This document shows, piece after piece, positions 1 to 9,190 of a DNA stretch of 64,000 nt. The DNA is taken from assembly GCA_963754645.1 (NCBI GenBank), contig CAVWGP010000004.1, forward strand, positions 1-64,000. The letters are read 5' to 3'. This DNA is from CAVWGP01 sp963754645. Its GTDB lineage: Bacteria; Pseudomonadota; Alphaproteobacteria; Bin65. Below the pieces are notes generated by a model. It did no database searches. It saw only the letters and a list, made by a program, of their open reading frames with translations, and had not been told where the DNA came from. Position numbers and translations under genes: made by a program. Position 1 is the first letter of the stretch. Every line of letters starts with the position of its first letter.

Positions 1-177
1 GCCGGGGGCCGAATTGAAACCCCATAGCTTTCGGCCAATTTCCTGCCCGCCGAGCAACGGGCTCATGGCCCGATTGCCGATAACGCGTATATTCGCTTGC
101 GCGCCGCGTGCTATAAATAGCGTTCATGCTGCCGAGGCACGAGCGCTCGGCTTTCCGCGCTTGAGGGGGAAACCGAC

Positions 178-1155
178 ATGACGCTGCGATTCACGGTGCT
201 GTTTGGTTGCGTCCCGGCCATGTTCGCCTTGGCGGCGGCCCCGGCGCAGGCGCAGGAAAAATTTCCGTCGCGGCCGATCGAGATGATCATCCCGACGCCG
301 CCCGGCGGCGGCGTCGACATCACCGGCCGCATGCTGGCCGAGGCCGCCGAGCCGATCCTGGGCGTCAAGCTCGTCGTGGTGAACGTGCCGGGCGCCAGCG
401 GCGGCGTCGGCGTGGCCCGGATGACGGCGGCGCGGCCCGACGGTTACACAATCGCCTATGTCTGGAACGCGCCGATCACGATCGCGCCGCACACGCTCGA
501 CGTGCCTTACGGGCCCGACGGCATCGCGCCAATCAGCCAGATCACCGGCGGCACGCCGCTGATTTTCTGCGTGCGCCCCGATTTTCCCGCGACCACCGGC
601 AAGGATTTGATCGAGCATCTAAGGCAGAATCCGAACAAATATACTTACGGCACCGACGGCGTCGGCGCGATCGTGCAGCTGTCGGGCGAGCGGATTTTTC
701 AGCAACTCGGCATCAAGCTTCGGCCCGTGCCGTTTGCCGGCGCGGCCGAAACGCTGCGCAATTTTCTCGGCGCGCAGATCGACATTTACGGCGGCAGCGT
801 GCCGGTGATCGGCGCCTATATGAAGGACGGCAAGGCCAAATGCCTGTTGGCGACGACGCGAACGCGCAATCCGTCGGCGCCCGATGCGCTGAGCGCCGGC
901 GATCTCGGCGTGCCCGACAGGGCGACGGAGCTGTGGCGTGGCGCCATCGCGCCCAAGGACGTGCCGGCCGATCGCCTGAAAATCCTCGAAGACGCGCTGC
1001 GCAAGGCAGCGGGCGCCAAGGCCTTCGGCGACTACGTGCAGAAAAGCGGCGAAATCGTCGTCGCCGGGACGTCCGACGAATTTCGCAATCTGATCCGCGC
1101 GGAACACGCCGATTTCGGCGCGGTCGCCAAGGCGATCGGTCTCGGCAAGAAGTAG
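178..1155 (+). CDS. Bug/TctC-family periplasmic solute-binding protein
   Basis: Predicted periplasmic receptor of the tripartite tricarboxylate transporter (Bug) family, which captures a small carboxylate for uptake. Residues 1-25 form a Sec signal peptide (MTLR start, hydrophobic core, cleavage after AQA). The mature part begins FPSRPIEMIIPTPPGGGVD, the usual family opening with the loop that contacts ligand carboxylates. At 325 aa it has the normal family length. A GAGGGGG ribosome binding site ends about 8 nt before the ATG. No TctA or TctB membrane gene is in the window, so it is an orphan receptor here. The next gene starts 22 nt downstream on the same strand, which suggests cotranscription and a ligand related to that enzyme's substrate (inference). 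Confidence 0.88.
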   Translation: MTLRFTVLFGCVPAMFALAAAPAQAQEKFPSRPIEMIIPTPPGGGVDITGRMLAEAAEPILGVKLVVVNVPGASGGVGVARMTAARPDGYTIAYVWNAPITIAPHTLDVPYGPDGIAPISQITGGTPLIFCVRPDFPATTGKDLIEHLRQNPNKYTYGTDGVGAIVQLSGERIFQQLGIKLRPVPFAGAAETLRNFLGAQIDIYGGSVPVIGAYMKDGKAKCLLATTRTRNPSAPDALSAGDLGVPDRATELWRGAIAPKDVPADRLKILEDALRKAAGAKAFGDYVQKSGEIVVAGTSDEFRNLIRAEHADFGAVAKAIGLGKK

Positions 1156-1177
1156 GGCAGGTTCGGGAGATCGCGCC

Positions 1178-2521
1178 GTGCCAAAGAATCCGGTTTTCAC
1201 ACCGACGCAAGTCGCCGAATTTCGCGGCATGATCGACCGCTACCGCGAACCCGGCTCCTATGTGCCGGGCAAATGGTCGGTCAGTCCGCTCAACCGGCGC
1301 CGCGATGTGGTTCCGGCATTCCCGCACAAGATCGTGCTGCGCGACATCGCCTTGCGCACGACCGACCAGATGCCCGGCGTCGTTCTGGCGCCGGCGGACC
1401 GGCTGCGCTTCATGCGCGCGGTCGCCGAGTCGGGCGTGCCCTCGATGCAGATCGGCGCCTTTGGGCGCAGCCGCAGCCTCGACGAAGTCCGCGCCGAGAT
1501 CGAGCTGATCAAATCGATCAATCCGCATTGTGAAATCGTTTATGGCGGCTTGCGCAACAATGCCGACATCGAATATGCGGCGGCGAACCACGTCGACAAT
1601 GTGCAGTTCTGGGCGGCACCCTATGTCGAAGCAGCGCCGATCTATGCCGGGCAGGGCATCTACCGCAAGGCCTGGGCCGACGAAGACCTGCGCGACGCGA
1701 TGCTGCCAAGCTCGGTCGAGCGGCAATTGGACGAGGCGCGCGCGCTGGTCGAATGCGGCAACCGGCTGGGCGTCACGGTCTCGACCGGCATCAACCAGAT
1801 TTCCTTCGCGCCGGAAGAATACGTTGCCGCGTATGCAAAAGCGATGAACGAAGCGGGCGCGCCGGAGATTGTCCTCTACGACGGATCGAGCGGCATGGGG
1901 CCCGAGGGCTACGGCCACATGGTGCGTCTGGTGAAGCGGCACGCGCCCAAGGCCAGGATCGGCGTGCACACACATAATATGTTCGATCTCGCGGTGGCTT
2001 GCGCGTTGACCTCCGCCCAAGCCGGCGCGGAAATCCTCGAAGTGTCGGTCAATGGCTATTGCTCCGCGTCGGGTCAGGCCGATCTCGCAGCAACCGCCTT
2101 GGCGCTCGAAGCCCTCTATGGCGTCGAAACCGGGCTGGCGCTCGAAAAGCTCACGCCGCTCGCCCGCACCGGCGAGGAAATTACCGGCTATAAGCTCGCC
2201 TGGAACTCGCCGGTGACCGGCGAGAACGTCTACAATTGGGGCGGCACCGAATTCGTCATCCAGGAACTCAAGATCGATCCGCTGATCCATTGGTGCATCG
2301 AGCCTTCCGTCGTCGGCAACGAGCGCCGCTGGGACATCACCTTCGATAGCGGTCCATACACGATGTTGGACAAGTTGACGGCGCTCGGGATCGCGGTCGA
2401 GAAGGACGCTGTCGAGCCGATCTTGACGCGCGTCAAAGACGAAATGCGCCGGCTTCGGCGCGTGCTCGGCGATGCGGAGGTTCGCCGTATCGCGAACGAA
2501 TTGACGGGCCGGAAAAATTGA
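1178..2521 (+). CDS. HMGL-like (DRE-TIM metallolyase type) aldolase/synthase
   Basis: Predicted TIM-barrel enzyme of the HMGL/pyruvate carboxyltransferase/isopropylmalate synthase superfamily, which makes or breaks C-C bonds next to a carboxylate using a divalent metal. The N-terminal RDIALRTTDQMPG (Arg55, Asp56) matches the superfamily RDxxLRDxxQ motif, and IGVHTHN (His264, His266, Asn267) matches the HxH-N metal-binding motif. The later GYCSASGQADLA fits the glycine-rich loop near the active site. At 447 aa it is longer than HMG-CoA lyase, with a C-terminal extension after about residue 330 that I do not recognise. It follows the Bug receptor closely and is followed by an ABM monooxygenase. 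The reaction cannot be assigned from sequence alone. Confidence 0.75.
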   Translation: MPKNPVFTPTQVAEFRGMIDRYREPGSYVPGKWSVSPLNRRRDVVPAFPHKIVLRDIALRTTDQMPGVVLAPADRLRFMRAVAESGVPSMQIGAFGRSRSLDEVRAEIELIKSINPHCEIVYGGLRNNADIEYAAANHVDNVQFWAAPYVEAAPIYAGQGIYRKAWADEDLRDAMLPSSVERQLDEARALVECGNRLGVTVSTGINQISFAPEEYVAAYAKAMNEAGAPEIVLYDGSSGMGPEGYGHMVRLVKRHAPKARIGVHTHNMFDLAVACALTSAQAGAEILEVSVNGYCSASGQADLAATALALEALYGVETGLALEKLTPLARTGEEITGYKLAWNSPVTGENVYNWGGTEFVIQELKIDPLIHWCIEPSVVGNERRWDITFDSGPYTMLDKLTALGIAVEKDAVEPILTRVKDEMRRLRRVLGDAEVRRIANELTGRKN

Positions 2522-2562
2522 CGCCAAATTCGGCGGGTCGCCATTCAGGAGGAATATAGCCC

Positions 2563-2865
2563 ATGGCCCTCTACGTCATCACGGTGGAAATTCGCGTCGC
2601 CGAGGGCAAGATGGCTGCGTTCATGCCGCTCATCGCCGAAAACGCCAAGCGCTCGCTCGCCGACGAGGAGGGCTGCCGGCATTTCGACATTCTCGTGCCG
2701 CAGGATGGCAAAAACGGCGACCGCCTGATGCTCTACGAAATCTACGACGACGAAGCCGCCTTCGACGCGCACCGCAAGACCGAGCATTACAAGGCCTTTC
2801 AGCAGGCCGCGCGCCCGATGATCGCCGAACTCAAAATCCACCGCTACGATCTCGTCCACGGATAG
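2563..2865 (+). CDS. ABM-domain quinol-type monooxygenase
   Basis: Small (100 aa) ferredoxin-like-fold protein of the antibiotic biosynthesis monooxygenase (ABM/YgiN) family, cofactor-free enzymes that oxidise quinols or similar phenols as dimers. The N-terminal strand ALYVITVEIRVAEGK, the central 'GCRHFDI' strand and the 'YEIYDDEAAFDAHRKTEHYK' stretch are typical, including the His-containing helix near the end. The start has a clear AGGAGG ribosome binding site 10 nt upstream. It probably belongs to the same transcript as the Bug receptor and HMGL-like gene. It stops only four bases before the stop codon of the convergent otsB. The natural substrate is unknown. Confidence 0.85.
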   Translation: MALYVITVEIRVAEGKMAAFMPLIAENAKRSLADEEGCRHFDILVPQDGKNGDRLMLYEIYDDEAAFDAHRKTEHYKAFQQAARPMIAELKIHRYDLVHG

Positions 2866-2869
2866 GCAT

Positions 2870-3640
2870 TCACCCGCTGTCGGCGGCGGCGAGCGCTTCG
2901 ATCCAGGCGCGCACCGCGGCGGGCCCGGCGAGATGGTGGCGCGCCGCCGTCGCGGTTGCGCGGCGCTCCGGCGAGGCCGTGCGAATGCTGAGGCCGCCGA
3001 AGCGATTGGCCGCCGCGAAGCCTGCTTCGTCCGCAATGTCGTCGCCGGCAAAGACAGGAACGCGGCCGGAAAAGGGCGTGCGGGTCATGAGCCGCTCGAC
3101 AGCCGCGCCCTTGCCGGTGCCGGCAGGCACGAATTCGACGATGCGGCGGCCGTACACGGTTTCAAGCGCGCCGGCGCCGGCGGCGATCACCGCCGCCGCG
3201 ATGCGCTCGATTTCGGCAAGTTCCGCGCGCGCGTCGCGATAGTGCAGGGCGAAGACGATGCCTTTGTCTTCGAAAGTGAGAAAAGGCCAGCGCGCCGCGG
3301 CTGTCTCGGCGGATTGTCGCGCGCGCTCGATCGCGGCGCCGCGCGGCGCCGGGACCTGCCAGTCCGCATGCGGCGGCGCAATCTCGGCGCCGTGCTGGCC
3401 CACCAAGGTCAAGCCGATATCGCCGAACAAAGTCGCGAGCGTCGATATCGGCCGCCCGCTCACGATGGCCACGGCGCCGCCGAGGCGCGCACTCAACCGC
3501 TTTAGCGCGGCGATCAGCGACGCCGGAACCGCAACCGCGTCGGGCGTCGGCGCGATGTCGAGCAAGGTTCCGTCGGCATCGAGGAACATCGCCCAATGCC
3601 CGGCGCGCGCCGGCGGCGCGGCGGCTGATTCATCGAGCAT
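2870..3640 (-). CDS. otsB: Trehalose-6-phosphate phosphatase
   Basis: HAD-family phosphatase that removes phosphate from trehalose-6-phosphate, the second step of the OtsAB trehalose pathway. FLDADGTLLDI near the N-terminus is HAD motif I with the Asp nucleophile and general acid; AIVSGRPIS is motif II; a late GTGKGAAVERL Lys and FAGDDIADEAGF give motifs III and IV. Length (256 aa) is normal. I choose the ATG at 3640 (MLDESAA) because AGGGG lies 9 nt upstream; an in-frame ATG at 3658 has no such site. It is divergent from the GH15-otsA pair, an arrangement that keeps the pathway genes together but on separate promoters in the gap 3641-3802. Confidence 0.9.
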   Translation of the reverse strand: MLDESAAAPPARAGHWAMFLDADGTLLDIAPTPDAVAVPASLIAALKRLSARLGGAVAIVSGRPISTLATLFGDIGLTLVGQHGAEIAPPHADWQVPAPRGAAIERARQSAETAAARWPFLTFEDKGIVFALHYRDARAELAEIERIAAAVIAAGAGALETVYGRRIVEFVPAGTGKGAAVERLMTRTPFSGRVPVFAGDDIADEAGFAAANRFGGLSIRTASPERRATATAARHHLAGPAAVRAWIEALAAADSG

Positions 3641-3802
3641 CGATACAGGCCCCTGCATAGCGCATTCTTGCCCACACACGTGGCGATTGTAAGGCACGCG
3701 GCATCGGCCTTGGGCGCGCGGAAAACAAAAGGTTGACCGAAACGGATCGATCGCCCAAACAACGGAGACGCGAGTCTGGACCGATCCCGGAAAATCTCCG
3801 CA

Positions 3803-5596
3803 ATGGAAAATCTCGATCTCGCCGTTACCGGCAACAGCATCGTCGCCGCCGTCATCAACCGGCGCGGGCGCATCGTGTGGTACTGCCTGCCGCGGTTCGA
3901 CGGCGACCCGGTGTTCTGCGGCCTCGTCAACGGCGAGGAAGTCGAGGACGGGTTCTACGAAATCGCCGTCGAAAATTTCGCCTCGGCGCGGCAGGAATAT
4001 CTCGGCAACAGCGCGGTCGTGGTCACGACCCTGACCGATCGGCAGGGGAACGCGATCCGGATCACGGATTTCGCGCCGCGTTTCCAGCAGCACGACCGCA
4101 TTTTCCGGCCCGCCATGCTGATCCGGCGCGTCGAACCCGTTGCCGGCCTGCCGATGATACGCATCCGCGTGCGCCCGCTGTTCGATTACGGGCGCACCAA
4201 ACCGACGCGCACGCTGGGCAGCAATCACATCCGCTTCGTGGCGCCGAACGCGGCATTGCGGCTGACGACCGACGCGCCGATCGCCTATCTCGAAACCGAG
4301 GCCGCGTTCGCGCTCACGGCGCCGATCAACCTCATTCTTGGCCCCGACGAAGTGCTCGCCATGTCGCTGCCGCATATGGCGCGCGAATATTTCGAGCGTA
4401 CCCAGGACCATTGGGTCGAATGGTGCCGCAACCTTTCGGTCCCGTTCGAGTGGCAGGACGCGGTGATCCGGGCTGCGATCACGCTCAAGCTCTGCAGCTA
4501 CGAGGAAACCGGCGCCATCGTCGCGGCCCTTACCACGTCGATCCCCGAAGCGGCGAACACGCCGCGCAATTGGGACTATCGCTATTGCTGGCTGCGCGAC
4601 GCCTATTTTTCGGTGCAGGCGCTCAATCGCCTCGGCGCCACGCGGACGATGGAAGATTTTCTCGGCTACATCACCACGGTGATGGCGCGCGAGGCGAACG
4701 GCAGTTTGAAGCCGGTTTACGGCATTCTGCCGGCGCAGTCGCTGGACGAGAGCGATGTCGCGTCGCTCAAGGGCTATCGCGGCATGGGCCCGGTCCGGCT
4801 CGGCAATCAGGCCTATGCACAAATTCAGAACGACAGTTACGGCAGCGTCATCCTGGCGGCGGCGCAGATGTTTTTCGACCGCCGCCTGCCGCGCCAGGGC
4901 GACGCCGCGCTGTTCGAGCGGCTGGAAAAGCTCGGCCTGACGGCGGCTGCCGTGGCGTTCGAGCCCGATGCCGGCATTTGGGAGTTTCGCGGCCGAACAT
5001 CGGTGCATACGCATTCGGCGACGCTGTGCTGGGCGGCCTGCGACCGGCTGGCCAAGATCGCGGCGACGATCGGCAAGGCGGCGCGCGCCGACTATTGGCG
5101 GCGCGAGGCCGACCGCATCCGCGCCGTCATTCTCGAGCGCGCCTGGAATGCCAAGCTCGGCTCCTTCGCGGCCAGTTTCGATGGCGGCGAGATCGACGCC
5201 AGCCTGCTGCTGCTGCAGGAGCTTGGCCTGGTCGCGGCGTCCGATCCGCGTTTCATCGGCACGCTCGATCGCATCAGCCGCGAGCTGCGCCGCGGCGGCC
5301 ACATCATGCGCTACAGTTCGGCCGACGATTTCGGCCTGCCGAAAACGGCGTTCACCATCTGCACGCTCTGGTACATCGAAGCGCTCGCCGCCGTCGGCCG
5401 GCGCGATGAGGCGCGCGCCATGTTCGAGCAGGTTCTGGCCTGCCGCAATCATGTCGGGCTGCTGTCCGAGGGCATCGATTCCAAGACCGGCGAGTTGTGG
5501 GGCAACTTTCCGCAGACCTATTCGATGGTCGGCCTCATCGTCGGCGCGATGCGGCTCTCGAAAAGCTGGGAGGAGATGTTTTGGCGCGGCTGGTGA
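3803..5596 (+). CDS. Glycoside hydrolase family 15 (glucoamylase/trehalase-like)
   Basis: Cytoplasmic GH15 family enzyme of 597 aa. The N-terminal domain starts 'DLAVTGNSIVAAVINRRG' and 'IVWYCLPRFDGDPVF', typical of bacterial GH15 proteins clustered with otsA/otsB. The catalytic (alpha/alpha)6 barrel is marked by PRNWDYRYCWLRDA and by the C-terminal SEGIDSKTGELWGNFPQTYS, where the Glu residues act in acid/base hydrolysis. No signal peptide is visible. Members in this context are usually annotated glucoamylase-like, and some are trehalases, so it may act on trehalose or glucans. The gene overlaps otsA by 16 nt, indicating translational coupling. Confidence 0.9.
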   Translation: MENLDLAVTGNSIVAAVINRRGRIVWYCLPRFDGDPVFCGLVNGEEVEDGFYEIAVENFASARQEYLGNSAVVVTTLTDRQGNAIRITDFAPRFQQHDRIFRPAMLIRRVEPVAGLPMIRIRVRPLFDYGRTKPTRTLGSNHIRFVAPNAALRLTTDAPIAYLETEAAFALTAPINLILGPDEVLAMSLPHMAREYFERTQDHWVEWCRNLSVPFEWQDAVIRAAITLKLCSYEETGAIVAALTTSIPEAANTPRNWDYRYCWLRDAYFSVQALNRLGATRTMEDFLGYITTVMAREANGSLKPVYGILPAQSLDESDVASLKGYRGMGPVRLGNQAYAQIQNDSYGSVILAAAQMFFDRRLPRQGDAALFERLEKLGLTAAAVAFEPDAGIWEFRGRTSVHTHSATLCWAACDRLAKIAATIGKAARADYWRREADRIRAVILERAWNAKLGSFAASFDGGEIDASLLLLQELGLVAASDPRFIGTLDRISRELRRGGHIMRYSSADDFGLPKTAFTICTLWYIEALAAVGRRDEARAMFEQVLACRNHVGLLSEGIDSKTGELWGNFPQTYSMVGLIVGAMRLSKSWEEMFWRGW

Positions 5597-6963
5597 TCGT
5601 CTCCAATCGCGTCGCCGCGCCGCGCGACAAGGCGGCGCGCGCCGGCGGCGTCGCCGTTGCCCTGCGCGAGGCGCTGGCCAAGCGCGGCGGACTCTGGTTC
5701 GGCTGGAGCGGCCAGGTGGCGGAAGGCCCGGCCGGCGCGCCCCATATCGCGCAGTCCGGCAAGGTCACGGTCGCGACTGTCGATCTCACGTCCGAGGACT
5801 ATCGCGAATTCTATCTCGGCTTTGCCAACGGCATGCTGTGGCCGATCTTTCACTATCGGCCCGGCATGTTTCATTTCCAGCGCGGCGCGTTCGACGGCTA
5901 TATGCGGGTCAATCAAGCCTTCGCCAAGCACCTTGCCGCCTTGCTGCAGCCCGACGATCTGATCTGGGTGCACGACTACCACTTCATTCCGCTGGCCGCC
6001 GAGTTGCGCCGCCTCGGTCACGCCAATCGGATCGGCTTTTTCCTTCACATCCCGTTTCCCGTGCCCGAACTCCTCGTGGCGTTGCCCGGCTATCGCCGCC
6101 TGCTCGGCGATCTTTGCGCCTACGATCTGGTTGGCGTACAGACCGAAAGCGACGCGCGGGCACTGCTGCGCGGCTATACCGAAGAAGCGACCGGATTCGC
6201 GGTCGGCGGCGACCATGTCGAAGCCGCCGGCCGGCGCACGCGTGTCGCCGTGTTTCCGATCGGTATCGCGACGGAGCAATTCGCGGCGCTCGCCGAGAAA
6301 TCCGCGACCGGCCCCGAAACCGCACGCCTGCGCGACAGCCTCGGAGGACGCAGCCTCGTCATCGGCGTCGACCGGCTCGACTACAGCAAGGGGCTGACGA
6401 ACCGGTTCGAGGCTTTTCAGGAGTTGCTGCACCGCCGGCCCGAGCACCGCTCCAAGGTTACGTTCCTGCAGATCGCGCCGATTTCGCGCGGCGAGGTGGC
6501 GCAGTATCGCAGCTTGCGGCGCGAGCTCGAAAGTCTCGCCGGGCGGATCAATGGCAAGTACGCGGCCTTCGATTGGACGCCGGTGCGCTATCTCAACACC
6601 TCGTTTCGCCGCGATGTCTTGGCGGGCTTCTACCGCTTCGCTCGCGTAGGGCTGGTCACGCCGACGCGCGATGGGATGAATCTCGTCGCCAAGGAATTCG
6701 TCGCGGCGCAGCCGCCGGCGGATCCGGGCGTGCTGGTGCTTTCGCGGTTTGCCGGCGCCGCAAGCGAACTCGGCGCGGCGCTCATCGTGAACCCTTACGA
6801 CGTCGAAGAACTCGCGGATGCGCTGCACAACGCCTTGACCATGCCGCTCGACGAGCGGCGCGCGCGCTGGTCGACGATGATGGAAGCGTTGCGCGTCAAC
6901 ACCATTGCGGCATGGCGCGAGCGCTACCTTGAAGCGCTCGCCGCTACTCGCGCTGGCTTTTGA
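5581..6963 (+). CDS. otsA: Alpha,alpha-trehalose-phosphate synthase (UDP-forming)
   Basis: GT20 glycosyltransferase that joins glucose from UDP-glucose to glucose-6-phosphate, giving trehalose-6-phosphate. Recognisable blocks in order are RLVIVSNRVA (N-terminal loop), WVHDYHFIPLA, FFLHIPFPVPE, GVDRLDYSKGLTNRFEAF (donor/phosphate binding) and TPTRDGMNLVAKEF (C-terminal UDP-sugar site). The reading frame is open further upstream, but homologous sequence begins just before RLVIVSN. The best start is TTG at 5581 inside the end of the GH15 gene, with AGGAG five nt upstream; this gives 460 aa, normal for the family. The 3' end overlaps the convergent DoxX gene by 20 nt. Confidence 0.9.
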   Translation: MARLVIVSNRVAAPRDKAARAGGVAVALREALAKRGGLWFGWSGQVAEGPAGAPHIAQSGKVTVATVDLTSEDYREFYLGFANGMLWPIFHYRPGMFHFQRGAFDGYMRVNQAFAKHLAALLQPDDLIWVHDYHFIPLAAELRRLGHANRIGFFLHIPFPVPELLVALPGYRRLLGDLCAYDLVGVQTESDARALLRGYTEEATGFAVGGDHVEAAGRRTRVAVFPIGIATEQFAALAEKSATGPETARLRDSLGGRSLVIGVDRLDYSKGLTNRFEAFQELLHRRPEHRSKVTFLQIAPISRGEVAQYRSLRRELESLAGRINGKYAAFDWTPVRYLNTSFRRDVLAGFYRFARVGLVTPTRDGMNLVAKEFVAAQPPADPGVLVLSRFAGAASELGAALIVNPYDVEELADALHNALTMPLDERRARWSTMMEALRVNTIAAWRERYLEALAATRAGF

Positions 6964-7495
6964 CGAATCCGTCGACGGAGAACGGACCGGCGCCGCGGAT
7001 CAGGAGATAGCCGAACAGCAGCATCCACAGGATGTGCTGATGGTTAGCGATGCCGTTTTCGATGCCTTGCGGCGTGCGCGCCGCGACGAATTCGATTACG
7101 CCGGTCATGACCAGCAGGCCCAGCGCTGGAACCCGCGTGAACAGGCCGATCAAGAGAACGATCGGCAAAAAGATTTCGGCCGCGGTCGCGGCCAAGGCGG
7201 CTATTCCCGGCGGCACAATCGGCAAAGGATGGATAGTCTCGAACAAGCCGATCTGTTTCTGCCAATGCTCGGCGCGAACGCTGAAGCTGGTGAAAAACTT
7301 CCAGCCATCGACGCGCGTCAAGCCGGATTTGAAAAAATCCCATGCCAGGACCGCGCGCACGAGCACGTTGAAGAGCGGTTCGGCCCACGACATGAGCGAT
7401 CGGCCGAAGGCCTCGTGGGCATCGAATAATTTTCCCAAGAAGGATGGCGTCTCCTCGCCAGAGCGCGCAGCGGCGGTGGATTGATTGGCGGTCAT
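6944..7495 (-). CDS. DoxX-family membrane protein of the bufferin operon (BufD-like)
   Basis: Integral inner-membrane protein of the DoxX family, 183 aa. Four hydrophobic segments are visible: around FNVLVRAVLAWDFF, GIAALAATAAEIFLPIVLLI, VPALGLLVMTGVIEFVAA and HILWMLLFGYLLI. DoxX proteins end bufferin operons; they are proposed to act in redox or membrane steps, but their role is not settled. It lies 18 nt downstream of bufC on the same strand and is probably the last gene of the bufABC transcript. Its end overlaps otsA convergently. Family assignment is firm; the role in bufferin biosynthesis is inferred from neighbours. Confidence 0.85.
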   Translation of the reverse strand: MTANQSTAAARSGEETPSFLGKLFDAHEAFGRSLMSWAEPLFNVLVRAVLAWDFFKSGLTRVDGWKFFTSFSVRAEHWQKQIGLFETIHPLPIVPPGIAALAATAAEIFLPIVLLIGLFTRVPALGLLVMTGVIEFVAARTPQGIENGIANHQHILWMLLFGYLLIRGAGPFSVDGFVKSQRE

Positions 7496-7513
7496 GCGGC
7501 AACTCCCGTGGAA

Positions 7514-8275
7514 CTAGGTGAGTTTGATGCCGGCGCCAAAGACGCCGCGGGCGAGGGACGCGGCCAGCGCGGCCGCAAAATCGAAGCCGGAGTTGGCGGC
7601 GAAGGCCCTGTCGGCGGCGTTCTCCAGGTCCGCCCCAGCGTCGATCGCCCGCAGGAACGCGGCCTCGCCTGGCGCGAGCTGATAGGCCTCGACCCGTCCG
7701 GCGGGCCGGGTCACGAGCACCGCTTCGCCAGGTTCGATCGGTGCCGGGGGCGCGATTTCGGCCTGCCAAATGGTCCAGATGGGAAATTCCGGCGATACGA
7801 CGATGCGCGCCGCCGGCTGCAGGGCTAGGCGCGCGCCGGGCAAGCGTTCCGGATCGACGGCGCCAAGTGCCTCCGGCGACAGCAGCGGGCCGTCCGCGGC
7901 GAAATAGGAATCATGCAACGCCCATTCGAGGCGCAGCAGATCCGGCAAGAACGGCAAATCGCCGAGCGCGGCCGGGAAGCCGGCTGCAAAATCGGCAAGA
8001 TCGCCGCCATAGTCGGAGAGTTGCGGGCGGCGCGGCGGGCGCGCCCGCACATAGTTCCCGGCCAAAACACGAAAATTGTGGTCGCCCGCGATTTTCTTCG
8101 CCACCGGGAACGCCGCGCCCAGCGCGTTTACCAATGATTCGAGCACCGTGCCGCGATGAATGGCGAAACGCGCGGCGGCGCGCGCTTGGTCGCCGGCAAT
8201 CACGCCCTCCGGCGGCGGCGCGTGAAAATCCGCGAGAAGGCTCGCACCCAGCGCGCTTTGCACCTCACGCAGCAT
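7514..8275 (-). CDS. bufC: BufC-type DUF2063 protein, partner of the MNIO maturase
   Basis: 253-aa protein with an N-terminal DUF2063 domain (REVQSALGASLLADF, then AARFAIHRGTVLESLVNALGAAFP), the putative DNA-binding-named domain now known as the partner that recognises the precursor peptide for MNIO (DUF692) enzymes. The remainder (WALHDSYFAADG, then LVTRPAGRVEAYQLAPGEAAFLRAI) resembles the C-terminal peptide-handling part of BufC. I place the start at MLRE (8275), which overlaps the end of bufB by 11 nt; the longer open frame upstream is bufB read in another frame. Established role in other bufferin clusters is to help BufB modify BufA cysteines; that role here is inferred. Confidence 0.85.
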   Translation of the reverse strand: MLREVQSALGASLLADFHAPPPEGVIAGDQARAAARFAIHRGTVLESLVNALGAAFPVAKKIAGDHNFRVLAGNYVRARPPRRPQLSDYGGDLADFAAGFPAALGDLPFLPDLLRLEWALHDSYFAADGPLLSPEALGAVDPERLPGARLALQPAARIVVSPEFPIWTIWQAEIAPPAPIEPGEAVLVTRPAGRVEAYQLAPGEAAFLRAIDAGADLENAADRAFAANSGFDFAAALAASLARGVFGAGIKLT

Positions 8276-9153
8276 GGGCGCTGCTCCGCGTCCGGTTGGC
8301 GGCGCGGTCGATCGAGACCTGCGCCGTGGCGGCCTCGGCGAGCAAGACGGGCAGCTCGGGAATATCGGTGTCCCATTCGACCAGCACGGGGACGGGACCC
8401 GTGCGCGCGAGCGCGGCATCGAGCAGGCGCCACACTTCGGGCTTCACTGTGGAACCGTGATCGTCGATCAGCACCGGTTCGCCGCCGAAGTCGCGCGTGG
8501 CGAATCCGGCCAGGTGAATTTCGCCAACCGCTTCGGTTGGCAGTCCCGCGAGATAGGCGGCGGCGTCGAAATCGCGGTTGTGCGCACTGACGTGAATGTT
8601 GTTGACATCGAGCAGCAAGCCGCAACCCGTGCGCCGGACGATTTCGGAGATGAATTCGGGCTCGGGGATCGTGGACGCGGCCAGATCGAGATAGGTCGAG
8701 GGGTTTTCGACCAGGAGGCGCCGGCCGAAGGCGTTCTGCGCCGCGTCGACATTGCGGCAGAAAACGTCGAGCGCTTCCGTGCTGAGCGGAAGCGGCAGAA
8801 GATCGTTGAGATAGACGCCGTCGGCAACGCTCCAGGAGATGTGCTCGGATATCAACCCGGGTTCGATGCGATCGAACAGGCGCTTGAGGGCCGCAAGGTG
8901 GACGCTATCGAGGCCCTCGGCGCTGCCGAGCGATAGGCCGAACTCCGTGACAGCTCAGCGAAAAGTCGCGGCGGATCGTTTCGATCGCCGCCATGCGCGG
9001 GCCGCCGGCGCCGAGATAGTTTTCGCTATGGACTTCGAGCCAGCCGATCTCCGGCGGCGCGTCGAGAAATTGCTGAATATGCGGATGGCGGAGGCCGATC
9101 CCGGCCAGAGCCGGGATCGGCGCGTGACGCTTTGCGTTGGTCCGCTGCGGCAC
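8265..9153 (-). pseudogene. bufB: BufB-type MNIO (DUF692) peptide maturase, broken by a +1 frameshift
   Basis: Multinuclear non-heme iron oxidase that would convert cysteines of the bufferin precursor. The frame from the GTG at 9153 (GGAG five nt upstream) encodes the expected start, including 'GIGLRHPHIQQFLD' and 'EVHSENYLGAGGP', then goes out of frame after SCHGV. The rest lies in the next frame: GLSLGSAEGLDSVHLA, EPGLISEHISWS, ENPSTYLDLA, LDVNNIHVSAHN, EIHLAGF, all family metal-binding or core motifs. Removing one of the two A's at 8941-8942 (coding GTTCGG to GTCGG) joins both parts into a full-length protein. No other damage is visible, so this is either a very recent mutation or a sequence error. 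Confidence 0.85.
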
Positions 9154-9190
9154 GTTGCTCCGCCATCTGCAAAACTAACCGGGCGAACGG

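Noticed and set aside
1..177. Promoter with TATAAAT at 112-118
   Set aside because: The -10-like box is good, but no acceptable -35 lies 16-18 nt upstream, so I did not list it.
713..2527. Long minus-strand open frame opposite the Bug and HMGL-like genes
   Set aside because: It is an antisense frame kept open by GC-rich codon bias; its translation has no family motifs and the plus-strand genes are clear.
3641..5452. N-terminal extension of otsB on the minus strand
   Set aside because: The extension lies opposite GH15 and upstream of a good ribosome binding site at 3650; homology begins near 3640.
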